A DNA stretch of 64,000 nucleotides from Shewanella xiamenensis (lineage in GTDB: Bacteria; Pseudomonadota; Gammaproteobacteria; Enterobacterales; Shewanellaceae): positions 62,001 to 126,000 of the forward strand of contig NZ_BMOP01000006.1 in assembly GCF_014647135.1 (NCBI RefSeq), read 5' to 3'. Both the position numbers and the translations under genes were made by a program. The notes under the pieces are model-generated. The model did not search any database. It was not told the DNA's origin and was given only the letters and a program-made list of their open reading frames with translations. The stretch's first letter is position 1. Each line of letters begins with the position of its first letter. Shown here piece by piece: positions 32,405-42,371 of the stretch.

Positions 32405-35236
32405 TTAGAACTTGGTAGTCGCACGTAAATAAATAAAGCGATCCATATTCACATCATACTCTGTAACAGAGAAGTTGTTTGTAGAAATGGCTTCGTTATT
32501 AGTTGGGCCTTCAGCTTGTGGCTTCTTAGCAAACAAGTTATTAATTCCTAGAGACACCTTAGTATTGTAAGCATCAATGTTATAACCGACAGAGACGTTA
32601 TGAACCATATAGGCTTCCATTGTTTCTCTATAACCAGCATCCTTTAACTGTTGATAATATTTTTTATCTTCCTCGGAGTCAGTTAAACCAGTGTAATAAT
32701 CGTTATTTAATGGACCTACAAAACGTACTTTCCAATGTGCATCCCAATCACCCATTGCCCAATCAACCATTAAGTTTGACTTGAACTCAGGGAACCCACC
32801 ATCACCAGTCTGAACACCGACGCGGTCAGTTCCATCAAATTCGTTTTTCATTACATATGCTACATCTAAAGATGCTTTAAATGAACCAAACGAGGTTTCA
32901 GGGAAACGATACGCTGTAAAGAAGTCAATACCTTCTACATTGTATTCACCAGAATTCTGTAGGAAATTACGTAAGTCAACGATATTGCCTAAGCTATCAC
33001 GATCGATATAGTTACAAGATTCAGGTTTAGTGCCCCTTGCACACTCTCTAGCAATATCAACATGACCATAACGGGCAATTGCATCTTCAACTTTAATTTT
33101 ATAGTAGTCTAAAGTAACTTCAGCGCCTTCTAACCAAGATGGGTTATAAACCGCACCATAGGTAAACGACTCAGAAGTTTCTGGTTTAAGATCAGGCGAT
33201 GAAACTTGCGAAATACGAATTTGAGTATTGGATTGTCGATAACCATCAGGCACACCAGCACATCCGGGCAATGTAGAAATATTAAGCACGTTACCTTTAG
33301 CATCTCTTGTATTACAAGGATCTGTCCAAGTTGGGAATGAATCTGCATTACCCGCATACAAATCAGAGATAGAAGGAGCACGGTAGCCTTGAGCCCAGGT
33401 ACCACGTAGCAACAGATCATCCATTGGGCGGAATTCTGCACCTACTTTGCCGGTGGTATTGTTACCATAAGCATCGTGGTCAGAAACCCGCACAGCTGGA
33501 GTAATTAACAGACTTTCTAATACAGGAATCGCTAACTCAACATAAGCTTCATCCAAACGGAAGCCACCTGAAGTTGCATCGCGTTGGTTACCTGAAGACT
33601 CACCAGTTACAGTTAATGGATCTGGCGTATCAAAACCAGATTCTTCTCGGCGCTCAAGACCTAAAGCTAAACCAACAGCACCGGCGGGTAAATCAAATAG
33701 ATCACCAGAGATGTTAAAGGTATAATCTTTCATCGTTAAACCTGAACGGCTAACACTGTCGAAAGTAATATAATCAACCATATCCTGGGTTATAGTACCT
33801 GGTCCACCAAACAGGTTTAGTGCTACGCAGCCATTGCTTGCATTACAGTTATCGCCTAATGCTTGATTAATACGAGTTAAATTAAGTAGACCAGTGGTTA
33901 ATACATCTTGGTTATTTTGACCGTAGATGTAGCTTGCACTCCATGTCCAGTTATCATCAATATTACCTTCTAAACCAAGCATCGCACGGTACGTGGTATC
34001 GTTTTGATTATATTGGCGAGAACCCGCCTCAATCATACGACGTTGTAAAGAATAAGGTACGTACCCCAAAGGTTTACCATTAGCAACAGCGCGAGCACTA
34101 CTTCCGTAGAGTGTTTCACCGAATGGGTTATAGATGTTATTGGCACCAATATCCACACGACTCGCAGCCTCTCCCCATGAGGCACCTAATGTCAATGGCA
34201 TAGGGGCTAATTCTTGCGATGACTTACGGTTGGTCATCATAAAGTCAGAAACAACTCTTAAATTGTCCGAAATATCATAAAAACCTTGCACATAGAAAGA
34301 ATTACGGTTCTGTGGTGTAGACAAATAGTTATCAGGTGCATAGTTATACACATCAGCACCAGTACGAGGACGGAATTGGTCCGGTCCAACATTAGTTCCT
34401 GTCCCTTCCTTCACCATAAGATTGTAAATACCAGTGTCAGGATTTGGTGTTGCAAGTGCGGCTAATGCATCTTGGTTTGCTTGATTTAGTTGCGAACCTA
34501 CGATTTGCAGACGCGTATTATCGGCAGTAGAACTGTAACCAGTATCCGAAATATCACGGTCTCCAGCCCAAATCGGTTGCTGAGTCACATGACTCATATT
34601 GAACAATAGCCCGCCTTTTTCAGAAACTGAACCTGCTGTAAAGTCAGCGGTGTATTGGCGACCATCGTCATATTTAGCGTTTTGTCCACCATAGACAGAA
34701 ACTTCAACACCTTCAAAGTTTTTGCGAGTAATGATGTTAACTACACCAGCAATAGCATCTGAACCGTAAACGGCTGAAGCACCATCTTTTAATACTTCAA
34801 TACGCTCAATTGATGACGTAGGAATGGTGTTTAAGTCTACGGTTGAACCTAAAGAAGATATCCAGCGCTTACCATTAACTAATACTAAGAGACGTTGTGC
34901 GCCAAGGTTACGCAGGTCCATGTTAGTAGAACCATCACCACCGTTGTTAAAAGCGGTGTTTAATGCTGAACCAGCAGCTGGAATCGTTTGCAGGATATCA
35001 CCAATACTGATCATCCCAGTAGCTTCAAGCTCATCTCTATTCATCACAAGAACAGGACTTGCCGCTTCCATATCAGTACGCTTGATACGTGAACCAGTAA
35101 CTTCAATACGTTCTACTTTTTTATCAGCACCAGCTTCATCAGCAGCCATTACTAATGGCACGTTTAGCGCGGTTGCTGCCACACCACCAATCAATGCAAA
35201 ACGCACAGATTTGGCTAATAAGTTATTCTTATGCAT
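32405..35236 (-). CDS. TonB-dependent outer-membrane receptor
   Basis: 943 aa with a signal peptide (cleavage near VMAADEA). A TonB-box-like stretch follows (about 40-50, VERIEVTGSRIKR), then a plug domain (about 55-170, with DLRNLGAQRLLVLVNGKR and VYGSDAIAGVVNIITRK) and a long beta-barrel ending in Phe (YLRATTKF). The plug type is that of receptors for peptides, carbohydrates or unknown ligands rather than clear siderophore receptors; the ligand is not readable from sequence. It is downstream of the porin gene and upstream of the TonB2 operon in transcription order, but separated from both by terminators. It is the likely client of that TonB2 system. Confidence 0.9.
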   Translation of the reverse strand: MHKNNLLAKSVRFALIGGVAATALNVPLVMAADEAGADKKVERIEVTGSRIKRTDMEAASPVLVMNRDELEATGMISIGDILQTIPAAGSALNTAFNNGGDGSTNMDLRNLGAQRLLVLVNGKRWISSLGSTVDLNTIPTSSIERIEVLKDGASAVYGSDAIAGVVNIITRKNFEGVEVSVYGGQNAKYDDGRQYTADFTAGSVSEKGGLLFNMSHVTQQPIWAGDRDISDTGYSSTADNTRLQIVGSQLNQANQDALAALATPNPDTGIYNLMVKEGTGTNVGPDQFRPRTGADVYNYAPDNYLSTPQNRNSFYVQGFYDISDNLRVVSDFMMTNRKSSQELAPMPLTLGASWGEAASRVDIGANNIYNPFGETLYGSSARAVANGKPLGYVPYSLQRRMIEAGSRQYNQNDTTYRAMLGLEGNIDDNWTWSASYIYGQNNQDVLTTGLLNLTRINQALGDNCNASNGCVALNLFGGPGTITQDMVDYITFDSVSRSGLTMKDYTFNISGDLFDLPAGAVGLALGLERREESGFDTPDPLTVTGESSGNQRDATSGGFRLDEAYVELAIPVLESLLITPAVRVSDHDAYGNNTTGKVGAEFRPMDDLLLRGTWAQGYRAPSISDLYAGNADSFPTWTDPCNTRDAKGNVLNISTLPGCAGVPDGYRQSNTQIRISQVSSPDLKPETSESFTYGAVYNPSWLEGAEVTLDYYKIKVEDAIARYGHVDIARECARGTKPESCNYIDRDSLGNIVDLRNFLQNSGEYNVEGIDFFTAYRFPETSFGSFKASLDVAYVMKNEFDGTDRVGVQTGDGGFPEFKSNLMVDWAMGDWDAHWKVRFVGPLNNDYYTGLTDSEEDKKYYQQLKDAGYRETMEAYMVHNVSVGYNIDAYNTKVSLGINNLFAKKPQAEGPTNNEAISTNNFSVTEYDVNMDRFIYLRATTKF

Positions 35237-35452
35237 TGTCTATCTCCCTGGACATATTATGTCTTTATTATAATCCGCTTATTTAATAAGCAGTTTCAAA
35301 CAAAAGTACGTCGAAAACACGCTGTACTCGGCAGAAACAATAAAATCACATATAAAACCTTTAATCAACAAAAAATAAACAAATAAAACCAGCTGATGAC
35401 AATATGCTCATTTTGAAAGCGAGATTCGTATGCTTTGAAATCTAAAAGCAAA

Positions 35453-35482
35453 AAACGCCAGTCATTGCTGACTGGCGTTTTT
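35453..35482 (-). terminator. Terminator of the porin gene
   Basis: 10-bp stem around AACGCCAGTCA/TGACTGGCGTT, followed by A-to-T runs on the minus strand, 35 nt after the porin stop. Confidence 0.9.
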
Positions 35483-35516
35483 GTTGAACTTAGGCCCTTT
35501 CAGGCGACGTTATGAC

Positions 35517-36725
35517 TTACAGTGTATAACGGATCCCGATGGCGATGCCATCATCTTCGGACAATGACATTCTGGCTTCTTGGGCTTGATCTGCGCTGGT
35601 GAAGTCGCTGTAGTCTTTACGTGCTTCAACATAAAGAACTGTGCTTGGGTCCCAAACAAAGTGTAAGCCTACAACTACAAACTGACGCTTAAACACATCG
35701 TTAGGATCGGCGTTAAAGTTTGGTTGGATAACATAGTCTTTACCAGCATCCAGAATGTTATAGGAAACAAATGGACGTAAACCATTGTCAAACTTATATG
35801 AAACTAAAGTTTCAACGCCATAGGCATCTTTAATCAAGCGACCAATGTTATCGGTATCATGGTTCTCTTCTTTGTGAACGTTGGCGGCAACATATAAACC
35901 ATTCTTGTCGAAGTCACCCCAAGTAGCGCCCACACCATAGATTAAATCAACAGCCGTTTTTTGATCACCATTACCGTAAGCAATATCAAACTCACCGCGG
36001 TTTACACCCGCCATCAGACTAAGTTTATCTGTGGCTTTGTAAGTGACAGAACCACCATAGGTGTAATCATAGGTAACCTGTTGTGCTTCTTTTTTACCTG
36101 CATTCCATTCTGCTTCACAGGCTTCTTCTGTGATATTTTCAATATCACAGGTGTAAAAGCTATTATTTTTTAACTGAGATTGTACCGCAAAACTGAAGTC
36201 ACCAAATGAGTTGCGGTATTGTACCGTTTTATCGCCACGACCTACGCCATTTACTGCGCCATCGTCTTTATTAAAGGTGTACACACCGGCAGCGTTTCCG
36301 TCCCATACAAAACCGTAGTTGGTGTTATAAACCACGTCATACCAAGCACCCCATTGTTTACCAATAGTGATCGTGCCGTATTTATCGTGACTGATACCAG
36401 CGTAACCTAACCGATTGTAAAAAAACTCATCCTGAACGGATTCAAAGCGGTTGTTATAGACAATATCACTGTTGCCAACGGGGTTAACGCCCCATTCCAA
36501 CTTAGCAAACGCATTCCAGCCATGGGTTAACTCACGGCTGAAACCAAAATTAATTCGAGAAGCACCATTTACAACCTCAGTTTCACCTTGAGTGTTGATT
36601 ACACGCGCATCAATAAATCCCCCTATCTCTACTGCATTTTTGTCATCTTTGTAGATTTCGATTGCAGATACAGTTGGCGCAAGAAAGAGTGCTGCTAACG
36701 CAGTGGCGACTATCGTTTTGTTCAT
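35517..36725 (-). CDS. General outer-membrane porin
   Basis: 402 aa with a signal peptide (MNKTIVATALAALFLAPTVS). The mature sequence alternates polar and apolar residues as in 16-stranded porins, with the typical start VEIGGFIDARV and RINFGFSRELTHGWNAFAKL, and ends in a barrel strand (IAIGIRYTL). An internal pair of Cys (about residues 192 and 201, in FYTCDIENITEEACEAEW) may form a loop disulfide. It should form trimeric diffusion channels. The single-gene transcript ends in a terminator. Confidence 0.88.
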   Translation of the reverse strand: MNKTIVATALAALFLAPTVSAIEIYKDDKNAVEIGGFIDARVINTQGETEVVNGASRINFGFSRELTHGWNAFAKLEWGVNPVGNSDIVYNNRFESVQDEFFYNRLGYAGISHDKYGTITIGKQWGAWYDVVYNTNYGFVWDGNAAGVYTFNKDDGAVNGVGRGDKTVQYRNSFGDFSFAVQSQLKNNSFYTCDIENITEEACEAEWNAGKKEAQQVTYDYTYGGSVTYKATDKLSLMAGVNRGEFDIAYGNGDQKTAVDLIYGVGATWGDFDKNGLYVAANVHKEENHDTDNIGRLIKDAYGVETLVSYKFDNGLRPFVSYNILDAGKDYVIQPNFNADPNDVFKRQFVVVGLHFVWDPSTVLYVEARKDYSDFTSADQAQEARMSLSEDDGIAIGIRYTL

Positions 36726-36945
36726 TTGGTGCTTAACCTTTTCGTTTATGTTTTATCAACGTCATTCCGTTGTTATATTTCCTTACAATTTCCCACTGAG
36801 AGTAGCAAACTTTCAATAAACACTCCAAGGGAAACCTAAGCATTCTGTAGATAAATATCACAAAAACTGACTGATTAACCGCTGTAAAACAGGTTAAAAC
36901 ACTATAAACACCCGTTAAGAAAACACAAATAAAACAACATAAACA

Positions 36946-39387
36946 TTAAATTAACAGCAGCTGTTTAGAGACAATGTCTGTGTAATTCAATTTCATTATT
37001 GAAAAAATAGGCTCTGCAATGGGACTAATTTGCTTATCAATGTAGTATTGATAATCAATTATAGACGAACTATGTGAAACAGGTTCAGGACCATTTACAG
37101 TGATGACATAATCAATCTGAGCTCCTCTCTTGCCATAGGATACCTTTCCTGTTAACTCACATAGCTGACGTGCGACTTTGACATGGGGGGAAGATTTTGC
37201 GGTGTACTCTTCAAGATTTCGGCGCATTCGTTTACTAAACACTAATTCAGCATCTCGCTTTCCTGTCTGCAGTTCGCTTATGACACCAGCGAGATAACCG
37301 CTGATATCTCGCTGATTGAACATTCGCTCATAAAGTTCAGCTTGAACCTTACGCGCTAAGGGGCTCCAATCACTTCGCACCTGCTCCATCCCCTTAAAAG
37401 TGATTTCTAACGCTCCGCTATGGTTACGCCACGCTCCAACATAGCGCTTCTTACTCCCCTCCTCCGATCCCCTCAAGGTCGGCATAAAAAACTGTTCGTA
37501 ATGGCGCTCAAACTGTAGCTCAAGGAAGCTTTCTAGCTGAAACTCTTTTACGATTTTACTCTGCCATTGTTGATTGATTTGCGCGGCAATCTGCTTACCT
37601 AAGGCATTAATATCACTGAGATCAGGATCAGAGCCCAAATAAACAAAGGTGGAATCCGTGTCCCCATAAATAACTTGATAACCCATTTCCTCTATCCAAG
37701 CGCGAGTCTGTTTCATAATCTGATGCCCGCGCATGGTAATGGAGCTTGCCAGTTTCGCATCATGGAACACGCAGCCTTGGGAGCCTAAAACCCCATAGAG
37801 CGAATTCATAATGATTTTAATTGCTTGCGATAAAGGCGCATTTGCCTCCCGCTTGGCTTTTTCGCGTTGTTCTGAGAGATTTTGGATAAGTTTTGGCAGG
37901 ATCGGTTGATGCCGACTAAAACGAGCCCCTAAAAAACCGGGAACGATTTCAGACTCGTCCAAAATATGTTCCTCGTTATCCAGACCTTCAATGAGCCCTT
38001 TCGGATCGATCAAAAAAGTACGAATTATCGATGGATAAAGACTTTTAAAGTCAAACACTAAAATATGCTGATAAAAACCAGGGACTGAATCCATTACATA
38101 ACCGCCAGGGCTTTCAATCCCTTGACTTGCAGGCTCTGCGGGCGCAACGAAACCCGCTCTATGTAAATGCGGTAGATACAAATGATTGAATGCGGCGACC
38201 GAGGCGCCTACCCGCCCCAGTTCTAATCCCGTTAACTCGGCGCGAGCGAGGGCAAAATCCCACAACTGAGTATGCTCAAAAATATCCCACACTAAGCGAC
38301 TATCAGTCAGATTATAGTGAGCAAGCCCTTGCTTATTTTCGGTAAATAGCGCATCAATCTCTTGGACTCGATTTTCTACATTATGAATCGCTTTGCCTTC
38401 ACCGAGTAACGCTTGGGCGACAAATTCCAAGGAGAAGCGCTCGAATTGATAAAAGGCCGCCTTTAACCAATCGATACCATCGAGCACCACTCGCCCAGGC
38501 AAACTTAAGGTTTCTGGCCGAAATTTATTCTCCACCTTCCACTCAAGGAGCGCGCCACCTCGACCGATACGCAGCGGGATCCGATGCAGTAAAGCACGCC
38601 GATATAACAGGGCCAGATCAAAGGTCACTACTGACCAACCAATAATCACATCGGGATCAAACTCAGTAAACCAAGCGATGAGATGATGAATAAGCGCCGC
38701 TTCATCGTTCACCCATTCGATGTAGATTGCAGCTTCTGGCTGCGCCTCGCCCACCATAATGACTTTTTCATAGGGCTGAGATTGCGCATCGCGCCTATAA
38801 AGGGCCACAGAATAGAGTAATCCGTCAAAGCAGCATTCAAAATCAAGCGAGATTGAACGCAATTTTATTTCCGGCTGAGGCGCAACTGCTTTGGCCCGTA
38901 TGGCGCTAAAGACGGGCAAGCGGTCTTGTAAACTCACATTGCTTACTTGATACCCTAAAAATGCCACATCGAGTGCCACAAAACGCTCGATTAAAAAACG
39001 CTGCTCGGGACGAATATCCGACTCAAATAAGGGAATACCCGCATCTGTCGCTATCCGCTGCAAGTGACGAAATACATTTGTCGATTGAGCATAAATCGCC
39101 GCCACGGATTGTCTTTTAAAACTTTTAAGCATAAGCGGCACAAAGCGTAGCGCCAGCCCCGGCGTTTGTAACTGTAATGCAGCTATATCGCTTTGATGGC
39201 AAAAACAAATGTACTCAGAGCCAGGTAACTCCACCAGCACAGGGCCAGAAACAGTGGCGAGATAATACTGCAACACGAGCGTTGAACCGCGTGTAATAGC
39301 ATGGCGCGTCAGGACGCGTCCCTGTACACTCACGGGCGCAGCCGTGTCATGTGTCAGACTCTCGGGGGAATTCAACTGCGGTTTCAC
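36946..39387 (-). CDS. polB: DNA polymerase II
   Basis: Family B polymerase with 3'-5' exonuclease. The exonuclease part shows SLDFEC (the DxE motif) near residue 180; the polymerase part shows FDFKSLYPSII (motif A), KIIMNSLYGVLGS and YGDTDST (motif C), all intact. Pol II takes part in replication restart and translesion synthesis. The start is uncertain. The frame extends to a TTG at 39471 that almost touches the LexA box; the GTG at 39387, preceded by GAGAG, gives 813 aa and is closer to the family length (E. coli 783). It diverges from dinG across a shared LexA box. Confidence 0.92.
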   Translation of the reverse strand: MKPQLNSPESLTHDTAAPVSVQGRVLTRHAITRGSTLVLQYYLATVSGPVLVELPGSEYICFCHQSDIAALQLQTPGLALRFVPLMLKSFKRQSVAAIYAQSTNVFRHLQRIATDAGIPLFESDIRPEQRFLIERFVALDVAFLGYQVSNVSLQDRLPVFSAIRAKAVAPQPEIKLRSISLDFECCFDGLLYSVALYRRDAQSQPYEKVIMVGEAQPEAAIYIEWVNDEAALIHHLIAWFTEFDPDVIIGWSVVTFDLALLYRRALLHRIPLRIGRGGALLEWKVENKFRPETLSLPGRVVLDGIDWLKAAFYQFERFSLEFVAQALLGEGKAIHNVENRVQEIDALFTENKQGLAHYNLTDSRLVWDIFEHTQLWDFALARAELTGLELGRVGASVAAFNHLYLPHLHRAGFVAPAEPASQGIESPGGYVMDSVPGFYQHILVFDFKSLYPSIIRTFLIDPKGLIEGLDNEEHILDESEIVPGFLGARFSRHQPILPKLIQNLSEQREKAKREANAPLSQAIKIIMNSLYGVLGSQGCVFHDAKLASSITMRGHQIMKQTRAWIEEMGYQVIYGDTDSTFVYLGSDPDLSDINALGKQIAAQINQQWQSKIVKEFQLESFLELQFERHYEQFFMPTLRGSEEGSKKRYVGAWRNHSGALEITFKGMEQVRSDWSPLARKVQAELYERMFNQRDISGYLAGVISELQTGKRDAELVFSKRMRRNLEEYTAKSSPHVKVARQLCELTGKVSYGKRGAQIDYVITVNGPEPVSHSSSIIDYQYYIDKQISPIAEPIFSIMKLNYTDIVSKQLLLI

Positions 39388-39474
39388 TCTAAGGCTCTCG
39401 CTGTTTATTGATTCTCGGGATACAGAATAAAATTGCCATAAAATGGCAGAAAAGTTTCTTAGGCTATGCAATCA

Positions 39475-39490
39475 CTGTTATTATGTACAG
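39475..39490. promoter_or_regulatory. LexA (SOS) box between polB and dinG
   Basis: CTGTTATTATGTACAG matches the E. coli LexA consensus CTGT-N8-ACAG at all eight fixed positions. It lies 26 nt before the dinG start and overlaps a dinG -10 candidate, TATTAT (39479-39484). It is also upstream of polB. Both genes are LexA targets in E. coli. Confidence 0.88.
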
Positions 39491-39515
39491 CATTAATTCG
39501 ATAAAGTAGTGCCGC

Positions 39516-41588
39516 ATGTTACCTGACAACGTAAAAAACCAGATCCGCGCTATCTATAAAGATATTGCCACCGCTTTGCCTAATTTTAGGCCGCGCCGCG
39601 AGCAAAACTTTATGGTAGCAGAAATCTCTAAGACCCTGGCTGGCGACTATGACAAAGATAGACGCATCATAGTGGTCGAAGCGGGTACGGGGATTGGTAA
39701 ATCATTGTCTTATATTCTAGGCACGATTCCGCTTGCGCTTGCGAGTAAGAAAAAAGTCTGTATCGCCACGGCAACCGTGGCGCTGCAGGAGCAGTTGCTG
39801 CACAAAGACTTACCGTTTTTTCTCGAACAATCAGGGCTAAACTTTCGCTTTGGTCTGGTCAAAGGGCGCCAGCGCTATGTCTGTTTATCCAAGCTTGCCA
39901 TGTTGATCGGCGATGATAACAGTACCCAAATGGCCATGTGGCAAACAAAGCCTGATAACAGCCAAATTGCCATGTTACAGGAGCTGCTCAACGACTTTAA
40001 TGAAGGCCGCTGGAACGGTGAAATCGATACGCTGTCAACACCGATACCGGACCATCTCTGGCAACAAATCGCCTGCGATAAACACAGTTGTCATCGGCAA
40101 CTAGCCAGTCATCGTAATTGCCCGTTTCACAAGGCCCGCGAGGACGTGGATACGTGGGATGTGCTCATTGCCAACCACAGTTTGCTGTTTGCCGACTTAG
40201 AGCTAGGCGGCGGGGTGATTTTACCCGATCCCGAAGACGTATTTTACGTCATTGACGAAGCACACCACTTACCTATTGTTGCCCGGGACTTTTCTAGCGC
40301 ACAGGCAACGCTTAGAGGCGCCGCCGACTGGCTTGAAAAAGTCGGTAAGACCAGCGCAAAATTACAAAATCAGATAAAGAGCAACAATATCATCGCCCCA
40401 GCGCAGGCGATGCAGGATCATATTGGCGACTTAATCGCTCAGCTCAATCAAGTCGCCCACTATTGTGATACCCAGACCAAGCAGTTTGCCAATCCAGAGA
40501 GTCGCTATCGGTTCGAACACGGCAAATTGCCCGATGCACTGAAAATCCCCGCCGAAAATCTCGCGGCCACCTCCAATCTTGCTCTCAAGCAATTTAATAA
40601 GATGCAATTATTGCTCGCAGAAGCGATAAAAGATGGCGATATTCCTAAGCACCAGGCTGAAGCGCTACAGGCCGAAATGGGCTTTATGTTGCAGCGACTC
40701 GAAAACCTGCAAAAGCTCTGGAAAATGATGGCCAAGGAAGATTCCACTAAAGGTGCCCCAATGGCCCGTTGGATCGAGTTAATTACAGGCAAACAGGTCG
40801 ATTATCTGTTTAGCGCCTCACCAATTGAAGTCGGTTTTATGCTCGAATCGATGCTGTGGCAAAAGGCAGCTGGCGTCGTGCTATGTAGCGCTACGCTGCG
40901 GGCGCTGAATAACTTTGACCATTTTGCCCATCAGGTAGGGTTATCATTAAAGGACGGCAGCCGATATCTTGCCCTGCAATCCCCTTTCGATTATCCGAAT
41001 AATGCCACGCTCTACTTACCTAAGATGAAAACCGAGCCGACGGATGATGCCTATACTGCTGAACTTGCCGAACAAATTATCGAGCTAATTGAAGGCGAAA
41101 TGGCTACCTTAGTGCTGTTTGCCTCTTACTGGCAAATGGAAAAAGTGGCCGAATTGCTCGAGGGCAAGCTCACGCAGGAAATTCTGATCCAAGGTAATGC
41201 ACCACGCCAGCAATTGCTTGAGACCCACAAAGCTAAATGTGACAAAGGTGAGCCAAGCATCTTATTTGGCACAGGCAGTTTTTCTGAAGGCTTGGACTTA
41301 CCAGGAGATTACCTCACCAACCTCATCGTCACTAAGCTACCCTTTGCTGTGCCAACCTCACCCGTTGAGCAAGCCCATGCTGAATATGTGAAAATAAAGG
41401 GTGGAAATCCGTTTCTGCAGCTCACCATTCCTGATGCATCGCGAAAGCTTATCCAAAGTTGTGGTAGATTACTGCGTAAAGAGCAAGATTATGGTCGAGT
41501 CACTATCCTAGATAGACGGTTAGTGACGAAGCGTTACGGCAAATCCTTGCTAGACGCACTCCCACCTTTTAGACGAGTCATTGAGTAG
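39516..41588 (+). CDS. dinG: ATP-dependent DNA helicase DinG
   Basis: 690 aa, SF2 helicase of the XPD-like group. Walker A is EAGTGIGKSLSY (about residues 55-66), Walker B is VIDEAHH, and helicase motifs IV-VI are in the C-terminal half (LFGTGSFSEGLDLPG, QSCGRLLRKEQDYG). Four Cys for the Fe-S cluster lie in the segment from about residue 120 to 205 (YVCL, ACDKHSCHR, NCPF). It unwinds R-loops and D-loops and helps remove replication-transcription conflicts. It is LexA-controlled and heads a probable six-gene operon running to 44961. Confidence 0.95.
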   Translation: MLPDNVKNQIRAIYKDIATALPNFRPRREQNFMVAEISKTLAGDYDKDRRIIVVEAGTGIGKSLSYILGTIPLALASKKKVCIATATVALQEQLLHKDLPFFLEQSGLNFRFGLVKGRQRYVCLSKLAMLIGDDNSTQMAMWQTKPDNSQIAMLQELLNDFNEGRWNGEIDTLSTPIPDHLWQQIACDKHSCHRQLASHRNCPFHKAREDVDTWDVLIANHSLLFADLELGGGVILPDPEDVFYVIDEAHHLPIVARDFSSAQATLRGAADWLEKVGKTSAKLQNQIKSNNIIAPAQAMQDHIGDLIAQLNQVAHYCDTQTKQFANPESRYRFEHGKLPDALKIPAENLAATSNLALKQFNKMQLLLAEAIKDGDIPKHQAEALQAEMGFMLQRLENLQKLWKMMAKEDSTKGAPMARWIELITGKQVDYLFSASPIEVGFMLESMLWQKAAGVVLCSATLRALNNFDHFAHQVGLSLKDGSRYLALQSPFDYPNNATLYLPKMKTEPTDDAYTAELAEQIIELIEGEMATLVLFASYWQMEKVAELLEGKLTQEILIQGNAPRQQLLETHKAKCDKGEPSILFGTGSFSEGLDLPGDYLTNLIVTKLPFAVPTSPVEQAHAEYVKIKGGNPFLQLTIPDASRKLIQSCGRLLRKEQDYGRVTILDRRLVTKRYGKSLLDALPPFRRVIE

Positions 41589-41597
41589 GATTAAGAT

Positions 41598-42371
41598 TTG
41601 GAGTTGTTACTCGAGCCCAGTAACTGGGCCCTGTTGGCTGTCATTGGCTTAATTGCAGGTTTTATCGATGCCGTGGTCGGTGGTGGCGGCCTGCTCTCCA
41701 TTCCTGCCCTGCTCACCCTAGGGATCCCGCCCCATACCGCCTTAGGTACCAATAAATTTGCTGCTAGTTTTGGATCCTCGATGGCGGCTTGGACCTATTA
41801 TCGCCAGCATCTGCTGAAACCCAGTTTTTGGTATATGGCGTTTATCGCCACCTTTATTGGTGCGGTTTTTGGCAGTGTATTAGTTTATTTGTTAAACGCG
41901 CAGTGGCTTGAAAAAGCCTTACCACTGCTCATTATTGGCATTGCAATTTACAGCTTGCTGAGCCCTAATGCCATCTCGGATACCGATTGTCAGACGCCGA
42001 CAAAAGCCCAATCCAAGCTCAAGCAAAGCCTGCAAGGTTTATTACTAGGCATCTACGATGGTTTTGCAGGCCCCGGCATTGGCGCCTTTTGGACAGTAAG
42101 TTCAGGTTCATTATATAAATTACCTCTTTTGCATAGTTGCGCGCTCGCTAGAGCCATGACTTTTACCAGCAATTTGACGGCGCTGGCGATCTTTGGCTTT
42201 CTTGGGCAAGTCCATTGGCAAATTGGCCTGTGGATGGGGTTATGTATGATGCTCGGCTCCTTTATCGGCGCTCGCTGTGCGATAAAATTTGGTATGCCTT
42301 TTATTCGGCCTTTGTTTATATTAATTGTCCTGTCAATTGCCGCTAATCTGGCGTGGAGCGCATGGTTTTGA
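41598..42371 (+). CDS. TSUP family membrane transporter (TauE/SafE)
   Basis: 257 aa with about eight membrane helices. The family repeat appears as GFIDAVVGGGGLLSIPALL near the N-terminus and again as GIYDGFAGPGIGAFW in the second half. TSUP proteins move sulfur-containing or organic anions; the substrate is unknown here. The start is a TTG at 41598 with AGGA seven bases upstream, and no suitable ATG exists before conserved residues. It follows dinG by 9 nt and overlaps priC. Confidence 0.85.
   Translation: MELLLEPSNWALLAVIGLIAGFIDAVVGGGGLLSIPALLTLGIPPHTALGTNKFAASFGSSMAAWTYYRQHLLKPSFWYMAFIATFIGAVFGSVLVYLLNAQWLEKALPLLIIGIAIYSLLSPNAISDTDCQTPTKAQSKLKQSLQGLLLGIYDGFAGPGIGAFWTVSSGSLYKLPLLHSCALARAMTFTSNLTALAIFGFLGQVHWQIGLWMGLCMMLGSFIGARCAIKFGMPFIRPLFILIVLSIAANLAWSAWF

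Noticed and set aside
36840..36900. Crp site or TTAACC/GGTTAA hairpin upstream of the porin
   Set aside because: The half-sites have wrong spacing or a bulge, so neither is convincing.
39388..39471. TTG start for polB at 39471
   Set aside because: It would add a non-conserved N-terminus and begin just beside the LexA box; the GTG at 39387 is more likely.
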